64,000 nt of DNA from CAYFNF01 sp964344485 (GTDB lineage: Bacteria > Patescibacteriota > Patescibacteriia > UBA9570 > XYC2-FULL-38-9), in assembly GCA_964344485.1 (NCBI GenBank), contig CAYFNF010000003.1, positions 124,001 through 188,000 of the forward strand, in the 5' to 3' direction. Shown here piece after piece: positions 45,601-54,395 of the stretch (its first letter is position 1; the number at the start of each line of letters is the position of its first letter). A program made the position numbers and the translations under genes. The notes under the pieces were generated by a model, which was not told where the DNA came from, ran no database searches, and saw only the letters and a list, made by a program, of their open reading frames with translations.

Positions 45601-48230
45601 TCACGTCTGTCGATACAGTCGCTATCCCACTTCGGTACCACATCAAGTGCTGCCTCTAAAAAGTCTAACTGCTCTTGCTCTGACATACGTGCTCGTCGCT
45701 CTGCATCATTCCATGCTCCTCGAATGTGCGTCCATATTACTGAGGGATCTTCTCCTTCTAGAAAGCGGAGCATCTCTGCAGGTGGAACAGAATCAGAACA
45801 TGATGATATAATCGCATCCAGAAACTCTTGTCGAGCTCGTTTAGATTCATACGTCACTGCAGGGTATAGATGAAGTATCGGTGCGGCTCGCTCAACTAAG
45901 TCATCGTATGATGCTATCCCGACTTCATGCAACAATCCAACTAACTCAGCTTGATGCAGAGAAGCAACTTCAGCATGGGAAACCTGTAAAATACTATGCA
46001 TCTGTTCTAGGCGTTCTTGAGGGGTGAGTGTTTGAAACCCTTCTCTCTCAGCTCGTGCTTGGATCGCACGAGTTACCACGTGCTCCCATAATACATAGAT
46101 AGCATCAGCACCGCGGAGAGGTGCGTCAAATCCTGTTTCTTCTAAAAATAATTCGTTCGCTGAGGGTCTCGCTTCTATAGCTGGTTGTGGAAAGTGGCGT
46201 AACCACTGTTCACACTCCTGTTGTGAAAGTGTTGCAACAAAACCTTCAAGTTCCGCGGGTTGATATCCTCTTGCAGATAACTTCATGGCGAGTTCAGCAA
46301 CCAACTGTCCAAGTGTAGCGGCGTGCTCTGCTGAAAGTAATGCGCGACCCTCTGCGCTAGTAGTATACCGCTGTGCAAACCGCTGAGCGAGTTCCGGAAG
46401 TATACGATCAACAGTAGGAGAAGGAATGGTCCGTGGTTCTAAGGCTGGCATGGATTCTCCTGTGGCAATTGCTTGTCCTAACGCGGCAAGCGCTTCATTG
46501 TCATCACTATCAAACGCGTTTCGCGCTTCCATCATGAGAACTTGCCTGATGACTGCTACTCTTCCCTCTGGAGTTGAGACATCATCTGCTCTACGTAACT
46601 CTTCAGGTAGATAATGCTCTCTTGTGAGGTCGACTGTTAAGACACCTTGAGTGAGTTTGTCCAGCTGCATCTTCCAATTGCGTGCTTGGTCATGAAAAAA
46701 TGGGGTACTGCTTTCACTGCAGAGAGTCATAAGCTCTTCAGGCTCTGCTGCACGCACTTGCTCTTTTACTGCATCATTATATTCATATCCGTCTTCTTTC
46801 GGCCCGTCGATATCTGCGTTAGAAATAAGCGTGTCTAGCGTGTCAGCGGACACACCATCAACTACTGCTTCTAGCTGTGCACGAAGATGCTGTACTTTAC
46901 GTTGTAGTTCAATACGTGCTGCAAGCTTTGCTGCTTTTTCATGATCGTCCGGGTCTTCATCAGCAGCTGCTTGCGCTTGTGGAATTTGCTCACTGAGAAA
47001 CCGTAGTGTTTCATCATATGCTTTGATTACTTCCGCGCGTTGCCGCTGCAGTCGCGTGTGCAGCGATCGTTCAAATTTCTCTTCGTCATACGGCCCTTCC
47101 TCTACTTGTGCCCCAAAATCAAATTCTCTATCCATATATCGAGAGAGTTTATCCGGTGCTACCGAAGCCCTTGCCAAATACTCTGCTCTTCCTTCAGAGT
47201 AATGGTAACCGTAATATGCGGCATGTAGTGCATTGAGCACTTCTGCAAAATTGTGAAGCACAATCCTCTGTGCATAGTGTTTTCGCATTCGCTCCTGCTC
47301 TGCTGCGTGATGAAATAACGCGTGACGATCTAATACAAAAGCAGCAACACCAACTTCAACCGCATCATGAAAACTCTCAGCTTGAGCGATCATGTCTTCA
47401 ATATGGTCTAAACCCTCAGCACGGTACAATCGCGTGCCAGGTCGGCCGGGTGGTTCATCGATAAATGCACGTTGCACTTCTGCTGGAACAACGGTCGGCT
47501 CTTTTTCAATATTCGGTAGCCAGGTGTCTGGGCTCTCCACTAACTCCACGAGCTCTCTATATCTATCAGCGGATCGAGGGTGGGATGTTCCAATAGGCAG
47601 ATCATTCGATAGGCTTAATAGAAACTGGATAGCTGCTAATCCCTCACGTGGATTATATCCAGCTTGTGCAAGTGCGATCAGTCCACCACGGTCAGCGTCG
47701 TATTCCGCATTCAAGCGGCGCTGCTTCTCATCGTGATCTGGATAGTCTTCATGAACGACGCCTTCTTCAGTATGCTGATCAATATGTGTACTTTCATGCG
47801 CTGCCACCATAGCGATCATGTCTTCGGTCATTGGTCGACCGTGTCGTTCGCACCAGCGCCCAAGTTCTCGCAGCAATCCCATGTATGTGTAGACGTGCGC
47901 GTGCCCGCTTACGACAAACGCATTAATTCCGGGTGAATCAATTGCAACCACATCAGTGGCGGGAATCGATAACTGCCGCTCAATTCTTGCTTGAATGCGT
48001 GCCAGCATCTCTTTTCGCGGATCATCATCATCTAGAATTCCAAAACGCTGCTCCAATTGATAGAGCATTCGTCGTAAATACGCTTCTGTTTGGTCTTGCC
48101 TACTTTGTGCTTCTGCAAGCCCAATTATTTCTACTCTTGGCGGTTCATCATGATCAACTTCAGGAACTTCAGCAATTGAACGTGCTGGTCGTGGTAGTCT
48201 GGATTCTGATGCTGCAGCGTGTGAGTTCAT
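42681..48230 (-). CDS. M48 metallopeptidase fused to an ABC1/UbiB kinase-like domain
   Basis: An 1,849-aa fusion. Residues 95-225 form an M48 peptidase (BepA/Oma1 type): His145-Glu-x-x-His149 (AAHESTHIDQ), third ligand Glu176 with NAEYDADRGG, and SHPRSADRYREL at 216-227. Residues about 230-1430 are helical with no domain I recognise. About 1440-1849 is an ABC1/UbiB (AarF) kinase-like domain with the KxGQ motif (GIKAGQVLAEE, near 1452), SAASIKQVYRA, the ATP lysine in VIAKVRR, ADPHPGNWVV near 1703 and ELDLGSAG in place of DFG. No signal peptide is seen. Codon use resembles the host. The start is leaderless: -10 TATAAT ends 5 nt before the ATG. Confidence 0.85.
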   Translation of the reverse strand: MNSHAAASESRLPRPARSIAEVPEVDHDEPPRVEIIGLAEAQSRQDQTEAYLRRMLYQLEQRFGILDDDDPRKEMLARIQARIERQLSIPATDVVAIDSPGINAFVVSGHAHVYTYMGLLRELGRWCERHGRPMTEDMIAMVAAHESTHIDQHTEEGVVHEDYPDHDEKQRRLNAEYDADRGGLIALAQAGYNPREGLAAIQFLLSLSNDLPIGTSHPRSADRYRELVELVESPDTWLPNIEKEPTVVPAEVQRAFIDEPPGRPGTRLYRAEGLDHIEDMIAQAESFHDAVEVGVAAFVLDRHALFHHAAEQERMRKHYAQRIVLHNFAEVLNALHAAYYGYHYSEGRAEYLARASVAPDKLSRYMDREFDFGAQVEEGPYDEEKFERSLHTRLQRQRAEVIKAYDETLRFLSEQIPQAQAAADEDPDDHEKAAKLAARIELQRKVQHLRAQLEAVVDGVSADTLDTLISNADIDGPKEDGYEYNDAVKEQVRAAEPEELMTLCSESSTPFFHDQARNWKMQLDKLTQGVLTVDLTREHYLPEELRRADDVSTPEGRVAVIRQVLMMEARNAFDSDDNEALAALGQAIATGESMPALEPRTIPSPTVDRILPELAQRFAQRYTTSAEGRALLSAEHAATLGQLVAELAMKLSARGYQPAELEGFVATLSQQECEQWLRHFPQPAIEARPSANELFLEETGFDAPLRGADAIYVLWEHVVTRAIQARAEREGFQTLTPQERLEQMHSILQVSHAEVASLHQAELVGLLHEVGIASYDDLVERAAPILHLYPAVTYESKRARQEFLDAIISSCSDSVPPAEMLRFLEGEDPSVIWTHIRGAWNDAERRARMSEQEQLDFLEAALDVVPKWDSDCIDRREVEDYTERDKAAAIYSISLSIEYVRLYMVLNPGDSIVAPLKRVLRDGAINFDTSVSPHAADLQAAFDALTQPELEELARYCVEIEGKCKQAEDRSGEWGVDRIDRGVTYSIMQRALEAHGIIWQWGRWHVEPDERSEDESVAAITQFVPVSTRDTQLRDIFRVYHPGALPDEVVESGFVQRYHPIDRESHYSKSTSELIPRNIESDAAAYDPSAPSFTTIFRGDRKYSERYNALEFYIDYTQLPADPSIPAVGRVDRVQELIPEVTNYRDELLGAIETALLQERGLTTNGHEVVAPEGNEIQPDVAHELYTFYQRTIPLFADQAHQQLWSRRANSLFREHLATGEETFASELDRISELYPHASHVRGEALLQLGDTGVVRTPPQAREITRRLFDVQRRTTEDAELSQQSTVEKINSVLAYLNREDRKEFVLWTIGETDQPPRILRAFGGHNECSVEDMPDLLFAATPQEREETYIRLLFGENGVMDPREEEDEAIFQEFIDRSFERVFPPEAAEALGERGREAVRVIFTTALQEYGPFRRAKVYIEMMEVLRGQGDSTIGERLRGLLEAVGPVGIKAGQVLAEEKNADGTPLLPDDIAEELRKLQQNAKTFHRTASMHMMGAVGQFEEGHPHRLVSMDRRISAASIKQVYRATREDGQRVIAKVRRPSIAKHLGEDLRVLNRIMGNLREADFTVPDGLEDRIGRWLRDEANFQEEVRNHEAVAAAMEDYPQAAMARLFPVRIAEILDHSEEHILEEEIRGLSLRELTDVAMGRRTLADFQAKYDLQPDEMTAYEGLVGRLEDIHVQAFDALMYQIFVKGRFQADPHPGNWVVTPDGELGELDLGSAGEIAQTEIDSIKKIFLGMLAQFQNPALVQEGIRTFVPDVEAEQLERVAAVVSGTLETGEKYKEVLMIISEGGRAIHEGFEKFMKSLATGAYLARMEEPTGEPGKTRYRDISPMRLLPTVMGYGRITT

Positions 48231-48235
48231 GTATG

Positions 48236-48241
48236 ATTATA
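48236..48241 (-). promoter_or_regulatory. -10 box of a leaderless promoter for the 1,849-aa gene
   Basis: TATAAT on the minus strand, 5 nt before the ATG, putting the expected start of transcription at or within a base or two of the start codon. A TTGACT further upstream could feed a second promoter. Confidence 0.6.
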
Positions 48242-48298
48242 ACAAATAAAAATATCACAAAATAGTGAAAAAGTCAATGGAATCCTCCAATACAATCA

Positions 48299-51200
48299 TT
48301 ATGCAGCAGCAGCTGGCGGCTCGGGTTGCTGACGATGTCGATGATGGCTGAACCATGCTATACCAACTAAGAATATAATGACGATTCCAATGTTAATCAT
48401 CACCAGCATGGTGGTGCTTGAGAGGCGATTCTTCTCTTCAATCACAAACCGCGTGATCTCGACCTGGTCAGATTTCACACCGTTTACTTCGGTTTGAGCA
48501 AAAACGACGTGATCTCCTTCACCGAGCAACTCTGCTGGAACCGTAATACTCCATTTACCGTTGGTGTCTACTTGCGCGACTTTTACTAATGGGTCTGAAT
48601 AGATCGTCAGAATTGCCACAGCAGACATCTCTCTATACTGCTCAGCAATCTCTCCGGAGATAGTAATCTCGTTCTTCTGTTCTTCGACTGTGCCGCCGAA
48701 TAATCGTCTTGTTGCATCAATAATATCCCACTGCTGAACTTGCGTATAGGTGACGGTCCCATCATCTGATACCGTCGGTTCGATTGTAGTGCTATCTTGC
48801 TGGAACTCTATATCCGCAGTGTCTTGCAGCTGTCCAGTCTCGGTGGTCTGCAATTCTTCTCTTTGCTGCTTGGTCAGCGGCACGACTTCATCTGTATATG
48901 TATACGGATTCTCTGGCGGTTGTTTGACTCCATCCTCAGCATATTGTGTTTTTATTAGCTCTTCAAATTTCTTTACGTTCACTACAACCACATCTGGAAG
49001 GCCGGTGTCGGTTGAACCCCCTTGGATTGGGTTGGTGCCGTACTTCACTTCATCACTATCTGATACGCCGTCGTCATCAGAATCCGTGTCTGTTGGGTCA
49101 GAACCCAAATCCACTTCGTCGGAATCGCTTACCCCATCTTGATCTGAGTCCGCGTCTTCTGGATCAGTACCTAGCTCTTTCTCTTGTTCATCAGTCAGGC
49201 CGTCTCCGTCACTATCGGTCTCAGCTGGCTCGGTGTCAGTTCCTTGGTCAGGGCCTGGGTCTGTGCCCTGGCTCGGATCGCCGGTGTCAGTGTCTGGAGT
49301 ATCAGTAGAAGGAGTTTCTTGAGGGGTGGCAGGGGCTACGGGTACGCTCACAGGAGCACTTACTGGTGCTGACACAGTAAAGGTGATTTCATTCGAAGTA
49401 GTCTCTGGATAGCCAGCTTGTTCAGAAGTGACAGCGTATGCAGTATGCGTGCCTGTAGATAGTGCAGATGGACGACATGCAACAGAGCTGGTCTCTCCAC
49501 CACCAGTTGCAGTAGTATCGCAAATTCTCTGCCCATCAACATAGATTTGGGTATAAGCACCAGTACGTGCTAATAGAGTAATCCATGGTCGGTTATATGA
49601 TGTCTGCGCGTCCACCACAACTTGTTGCATCACTGCTGCAGGGTATGGGGTTGCGCGTACAATAGTCTGTGGAGTAAATACCTTTATCACAGTATCTTTT
49701 TTCGTATTCACGACCTTTACCTTGATCGCATTCGCTCCAATTGATAGTGCGGTGGTTGGTGTGCCCTGATATGAAATCACTGGACCAGTGTCGCTGGTAA
49801 TAGCAGCAGTTCCGCTCAACGTACCGTTTACGAACAGTTGTACTGCAACATCATCCACTGAGATATTTCCGATATAGACGTTACCGAAAAAGACCGGGTT
49901 CTTACTAAACGTCACATTCGAAGTCAATTTACTTCGCTCCTCTTTTGGATAGATATGAAATCGATCTGACACTACAGAAGATCCGACCGTATACCGGACA
50001 CTGGATGTCTTTCCCACATTCCCTTTCTTATCTTCGATATTTGCCTCAGACGTATGTTTGTCGTAATTCTTCTGGATCTGCGAATCTACCTCCCATTCTC
50101 CTTGCGCGTCTGTGGTGTCAGAACCGTCTAACTCACCTTCGGTATATACAGAAACTTCAGACTCTGTTTCAGCAGTTCCACTAAATGAAACGTATTGGTT
50201 GTAAACAATGTCATTTTGTTCTGGCTCTTCGATTACTGCTGCAGGCGGGCCGATTGAGAAACTCGCGGTCTTCTCCCACTCTGTGGAGCTGGATCTACTA
50301 GCGGTCTTCACTTTTGTGTACAGCTCCCAGAGTCCGCGCTTCAGTGTAAACTCTGTTTCTGCTGTGCCGTTACTGCCGACCTGTTCTTCATTGATCTTCT
50401 CTGCGCCGTTCTTTACGCGCACAAATTTAAACACCACCCACTGGCCAGTGGTTCCGGTTGCTGATAGCTCTACCTTCAGACGACCGGTATCCTCCTGTGC
50501 ACTCAGTCGATGTACGCTCGAAGGATCACTTCGCAACTGCTCTCCATTTACTGTTAGTGCGGTGGGTAACAGTGATGACGCTGATCCTTCCTGTGTAGTG
50601 AATGAGTCTACTGAAGAGTTCGATGTATTACTACTCGCATCCGCGCTCACTACCTGATAGTAATATGTAGTGCTGCTTAAAAGCCCTGATACAGTCACTG
50701 AATGGCTCTTTGTTAATCCACTAGTTGTTTGTGACTGCGGAATTTGCTCAGTCTTTCCATATCGTACTTGTGATGTTGCTTTTTCATTCGTGGTCCAAGT
50801 AATAACCGCGGATGTAGAACGGCGAGTGACTTGAATATCTGAAATAGTGGGCGCCGAAAGGTCTCCAGTATCTGTGGTTGGGATTACTGACCCTGAAGTA
50901 AACTGAGATGTATTGTTTGATGAGTCTGTTAGCGTTGCAGTGACTTTATAGTTAGAAGCATATGATTCTAGAGTGCTCTTGGGAACATCAACGCTCCATG
51001 TTAAACTCGTGACCGCTGCTTCTGTTATATAGACCTCGCCTTCATTATTCCGGTCTACAAAGACCTCCACTGTTCCGTCACTAGATGCAGTACCCGAGAC
51101 AGTGTATGTATCTCCTTGCAAAGAAATTGCACTGATCACTGGGGTAGCAAGCCCCTCATTTGCTCCATCAATTAGATTAATTCCACTTGAGGAGTTGTTA

Positions 51201-53668
51201 TAGATAGAATTCTGTGTTACTAAATTGTATTTAGTTCCACTTTGAGAGATGTTCAATCCATCTGCATAGGCGTTAGTAACTATGTTGCCCGGTCCAATGG
51301 TGTTGCTCTGACTAGTATTGGAGAGTGTTACTGCGTTCCACTGACACGGAAGCGGATCACCGTTTGTATCGATGCCGATCCTGTTTGATGAGAGAGTATT
51401 GTTTGAAGAGTCAGCAAATACCACACAGCGGTCTATATTGCCGATCACATTATCACTAATGGTGTTCCCAGTGCTGTTCGCTCGAATGATAATTCCATAT
51501 ACGTCATCCTGAGTAACAGGTTTCGTGATACCAATCCTATTACTGGAAATCACATTATTAATTCCACCTTGCATTAGAATGTTCATGACATTGCCCGCAA
51601 TAGTGTTGCTACCATTGATAGTGTTAGAACTGCCAGTGAGTTCAAGGCCGACAGCATTCTGCATCACCGTTTGTTTACTCACTGCGAGGCCAATAGTATT
51701 CCCAGTGGCGGTGTTACTGTCTCCTTCAATCCATAACCCCACGCCGCTATGGTTAGAGATGAAATTCGTAGATATAGAATTACTATCGCTTTCAGTATCA
51801 ATCACAAGACCGTTTGTGGTGTTTCCGATATTCGTATCACTTGCAGATACACCGATGTAGTTATCTGAGAGTGTGTTTGAATCAGAGGAATAGATAGCAA
51901 TGCCCGATTCATTAAAACCAATGACATTAGATTGCGATGTTCCAATTCTACTATTTGATACTCCAGTAAATAGAATTCCGGTTCCAGTGTTCCCTCGATC
52001 GACTAGTGAAGCGTTGGTTCCAATATAATTACCCTCTATCGCTAGCTGAGAGATGTTTCCTGCGCTGCTATTTGCCTCAATACCATTTGATAGATTTCCA
52101 GAGATAGTATTCTTCGAAATCGATACCGCATTCGCGCTAATGGCAATAGAGATGCCATCCTCACCATTCGAAACCGCTGCTCCACTTGAATCCAATCCAA
52201 TAGTATTCTCAGTTATTGTGACATCGCTATCGTTTTCCAAGTAAATCCCATTTGCATCATTTCCTGAAATCACGTTATTCGGACCAATCGTTGTGTCTGC
52301 CCCACCAAAGATTCCGTCAGTATTTGGAATGGCTGTTCCAGAACTGTTTAATCCAATATAGTTCCCGGTGATTGTTCCAGTGCTCTGGTTCACTACTACC
52401 CCTGACTGGGTATTACCTGCAATAGTGTTGTTCGAAAGTGTATTCGCTCCTTGAAATGTTACACCGTTATTATTTTCAACTGCGCTCGTGCCGTTACTAT
52501 CTACTCCGATATTATTCTTATTCACCGTGTTCCCAGATGTAGTTGCTTCTAAGAAGATACCTGACTTTGTATTGCCTGAAATTGTATTGCCAACGATCGT
52601 GTTATTGTTTCCGGTTACTCGAATACCTGAATCCCCATTAGTGGATTTTGTGGAACCGTCTGCAGTTATACCTATATAGTTCAAACCGATAGTACTGCTA
52701 CTGCCTCGCAATTCAATTCCGTTGCTCGTATTTCCAGAGATGATATTGCGGAACGCTTGGTTGCTGCTATCTCCAATAGTGATGCCAGATACCGTCGCTG
52801 CTATATTAACTCCGTTTATCCCATTAGCGGTGATAGTGTTAGAACGCAATACATTAGTATTTGAATTCTCGATAAAATTCACTCCCTGCTCAGAATTATT
52901 CGATATCGAGTTACCGGTTACCGTGGTGCTGGTTGCAGTGCCCCCAAAATAGATTCCGTTACGATTGCCTTTGATTGTGTTGCCTGAAATGGCATTATTA
53001 CTCGATGCGACCTGAATGCCTTCACCCCCTGCAAAGCCTTCTATCGTGAAATTTGATATCTGACAATTATCCGCTCGGATAGCTAGCCCATCATTATCTT
53101 GAGCTGCTGACAGCGCGCTCCCTTCAATGCCAACTCTGTTATCCCCATCGATTATAAGTTCATCAGTAATCGCGGGTAGCACACTTGAGGTTACTGCTAT
53201 CTTTCCGTTTAATGAACTATTGAAACTGATCACGTCAGCACCAAGACTCGCGTTTGCATCGAGTATAGCTTGCCGCAAAGATCCCGCACCGCTGTCATTC
53301 AAGTTTGACACAGTGAAATTAGCAGCATACGCGACTTTGATCTGATTCACCGGTAGCACTACAGATGAAATTGCATACAAGAGAATAACCACTGCAACAA
53401 AGAACGCGGTGACTAACCCGCTGCGTAGTCGTATCTTTTTTCTGCGACTGTGATGCTCATGATACGAAAAACCCCAGATCCCTTTATGGTCTTGGTCATA
53501 TAATGTACAGAATGTGTGCTGAGGTGGATAGAAAATGATATAGAAATATTCGTACAGCACGTATGCTATATATAGTGGAACGAGCGCAATGCCTAAAAGG
53601 ACACGAATAATGAACGGTCGGGGTTTGGCTTGTACGTAGCACTCAATATGATTGATGGTTTTTTTCAT
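48299..53668 (-). CDS. Giant cell-surface protein with right-handed beta-helix, Fn3 and calcium-binding repeats
   Basis: A 1,789-aa surface protein. Two N-terminal TM helices (about 22-45 and 84-105) surround a basic cytoplasmic loop. GSLRQAILDAN near 128 opens a long NosD/PbH1-like beta-helix (about 115-880) of some 30 turns with SNNxISGNTIxGN repeats. After Fn3-like modules (about 945-1035 and more) come thrombospondin type 3-like calcium loops (DSDGDGLTDEQEKELG, about 1500-1570), a bacterial Ig-like part and a C-terminal TM (about 1757-1776) with a basic His-rich tail. The helix fits polysaccharide binding or lyase-like folds; no catalytic site is evident. It likely mediates attachment. 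-10 TATCCT ends 5 nt before the ATG. Confidence 0.85.
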   Translation of the reverse strand: MKKTINHIECYVQAKPRPFIIRVLLGIALVPLYIAYVLYEYFYIIFYPPQHTFCTLYDQDHKGIWGFSYHEHHSRRKKIRLRSGLVTAFFVAVVILLYAISSVVLPVNQIKVAYAANFTVSNLNDSGAGSLRQAILDANASLGADVISFNSSLNGKIAVTSSVLPAITDELIIDGDNRVGIEGSALSAAQDNDGLAIRADNCQISNFTIEGFAGGEGIQVASSNNAISGNTIKGNRNGIYFGGTATSTTVTGNSISNNSEQGVNFIENSNTNVLRSNTITANGINGVNIAATVSGITIGDSSNQAFRNIISGNTSNGIELRGSSSTIGLNYIGITADGSTKSTNGDSGIRVTGNNNTIVGNTISGNTKSGIFLEATTSGNTVNKNNIGVDSNGTSAVENNNGVTFQGANTLSNNTIAGNTQSGVVVNQSTGTITGNYIGLNSSGTAIPNTDGIFGGADTTIGPNNVISGNDANGIYLENDSDVTITENTIGLDSSGAAVSNGEDGISIAISANAVSISKNTISGNLSNGIEANSSAGNISQLAIEGNYIGTNASLVDRGNTGTGILFTGVSNSRIGTSQSNVIGFNESGIAIYSSDSNTLSDNYIGVSASDTNIGNTTNGLVIDTESDSNSISTNFISNHSGVGLWIEGDSNTATGNTIGLAVSKQTVMQNAVGLELTGSSNTINGSNTIAGNVMNILMQGGINNVISSNRIGITKPVTQDDVYGIIIRANSTGNTISDNVIGNIDRCVVFADSSNNTLSSNRIGIDTNGDPLPCQWNAVTLSNTSQSNTIGPGNIVTNAYADGLNISQSGTKYNLVTQNSIYNNSSSGINLIDGANEGLATPVISAISLQGDTYTVSGTASSDGTVEVFVDRNNEGEVYITEAAVTSLTWSVDVPKSTLESYASNYKVTATLTDSSNNTSQFTSGSVIPTTDTGDLSAPTISDIQVTRRSTSAVITWTTNEKATSQVRYGKTEQIPQSQTTSGLTKSHSVTVSGLLSSTTYYYQVVSADASSNTSNSSVDSFTTQEGSASSLLPTALTVNGEQLRSDPSSVHRLSAQEDTGRLKVELSATGTTGQWVVFKFVRVKNGAEKINEEQVGSNGTAETEFTLKRGLWELYTKVKTASRSSSTEWEKTASFSIGPPAAVIEEPEQNDIVYNQYVSFSGTAETESEVSVYTEGELDGSDTTDAQGEWEVDSQIQKNYDKHTSEANIEDKKGNVGKTSSVRYTVGSSVVSDRFHIYPKEERSKLTSNVTFSKNPVFFGNVYIGNISVDDVAVQLFVNGTLSGTAAITSDTGPVISYQGTPTTALSIGANAIKVKVVNTKKDTVIKVFTPQTIVRATPYPAAVMQQVVVDAQTSYNRPWITLLARTGAYTQIYVDGQRICDTTATGGGETSSVACRPSALSTGTHTAYAVTSEQAGYPETTSNEITFTVSAPVSAPVSVPVAPATPQETPSTDTPDTDTGDPSQGTDPGPDQGTDTEPAETDSDGDGLTDEQEKELGTDPEDADSDQDGVSDSDEVDLGSDPTDTDSDDDGVSDSDEVKYGTNPIQGGSTDTGLPDVVVVNVKKFEELIKTQYAEDGVKQPPENPYTYTDEVVPLTKQQREELQTTETGQLQDTADIEFQQDSTTIEPTVSDDGTVTYTQVQQWDIIDATRRLFGGTVEEQKNEITISGEIAEQYREMSAVAILTIYSDPLVKVAQVDTNGKWSITVPAELLGEGDHVVFAQTEVNGVKSDQVEITRFVIEEKNRLSSTTMLVMINIGIVIIFLVGIAWFSHHRHRQQPEPPAAAA

Positions 53669-53931
53669 ATCTCAGGATAACAAAAAGGCCTTCTCCTCAA
53701 TAAAAAGCCTTTATTTTTCTATTCAATGAATGCATATACTATTGTCTGGTTTTGTTTTTGTTTTTGAACTGACTACATATAGAATTTTAACATTTTTAAG
53801 ATTGTTTGTCAAACAATAAAATCCGGGAAAAAGCGGGTTTTGCTGTCCGCAGGATACAAAAAAAGCCAGGGACCCACGATCGGGTGTGGCGTTAGCTCAG
53901 GAACGGGTGACGCGGTGCTGCGTCGGTCCGG

Positions 53932-54225
53932 CTACGCGCTGGGCGCGTCGCTGGCCAGGGCCAGCAGGCCGTCCGGCATGACCGCGGCGAGCGTACCGAG
54001 GTGGCCGACGCCGTTGGCGCCGCTCGAGCCGTTCCCGGGCTCGTTGGACTGCGCGTCCTGGTCGGCGGTACCGCCGTCGCTGCTGCCGTCGTCGTCCGGG
54101 CTCTTCCTCTGGCTGCTGCCGGGCAGGCCGTCCGCCTCGCCACGTCGGGCGAGCTGGGCCGTGAGGTTCTGTGAGCCACCGACTCCGCGGTGCAGGGGGC
54201 AGGCGTTCCGTCGTCTCTGCGTCAT
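53932..54225 (-). CDS. GC-rich orphan: 97-aa acidic, Ser/Gly/Asp-rich protein
   Basis: A 97-aa protein beginning MTQRRRNACPLHRG, followed by a low-complexity Asp/Ser/Gly segment (residues 45-75) and a hydrophobic end (LGTLAAVMPDGLLALASDAP). No known family. I chose it over a 129-aa Arg-rich frame because GAGGAG stands correctly before its ATG, and its composition is more natural. GC is 45 of 60 for 54001-54060 by hand count, extreme for this window. Preceded by its own TTGACA-17-TAGAGT promoter. Confidence 0.55.
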   Translation of the reverse strand: MTQRRRNACPLHRGVGGSQNLTAQLARRGEADGLPGSSQRKSPDDDGSSDGGTADQDAQSNEPGNGSSGANGVGHLGTLAAVMPDGLLALASDAPSA

Positions 54226-54312
54226 CTCTTCTCCTCGTCAGTTCGACGTTCGCGCAGGCGTTGGGCAGGAGCCCAACTAAAAGCATCGAGTTGCCTCGAG
54301 CTTAACGCAAGA

Positions 54313-54341
54313 ACTCTACACGAAAGTCTAATATTTGTCAA
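54313..54341 (-). promoter_or_regulatory. Promoter of the GC-rich 97-aa gene
   Basis: -35 TTGACA (54341-54336), 17-nt spacer, -10 TAGAGT (54318-54313) on the minus strand. The leader of about 85 nt contains a strong 7-bp hairpin (GTTGGGC with GCCCAAC). Confidence 0.65.
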
Positions 54342-54350
54342 GAGTAGACT

Positions 54351-54375
54351 AGAAAACAGGGTTATTCGCCCTGTT
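54351..54375 (-). terminator. Intrinsic terminator of ppsA
   Basis: AACAGGG and CCCTGTT arms (54355-54361 with 54369-54375) and a 7-nt loop, then a short T-stretch on the minus strand. Confidence 0.7.
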
Positions 54376-54395
54376 GCTAGTTTTTCTCCTTGTTT

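Noticed and set aside
51200..53200. Repeats suggestive of a CRISPR array
   Set aside because: They are imperfect coding repeats of a beta-helix protein with irregular spacing.
53892..54286. Arg-rich 129-aa and Thr/Ala-rich 95-aa minus-strand frames overlapping the 97-aa gene
   Set aside because: They are alternative phases of the same GC-rich coding DNA; composition is skewed and only the 97-aa frame has a correctly placed ribosome-binding site.
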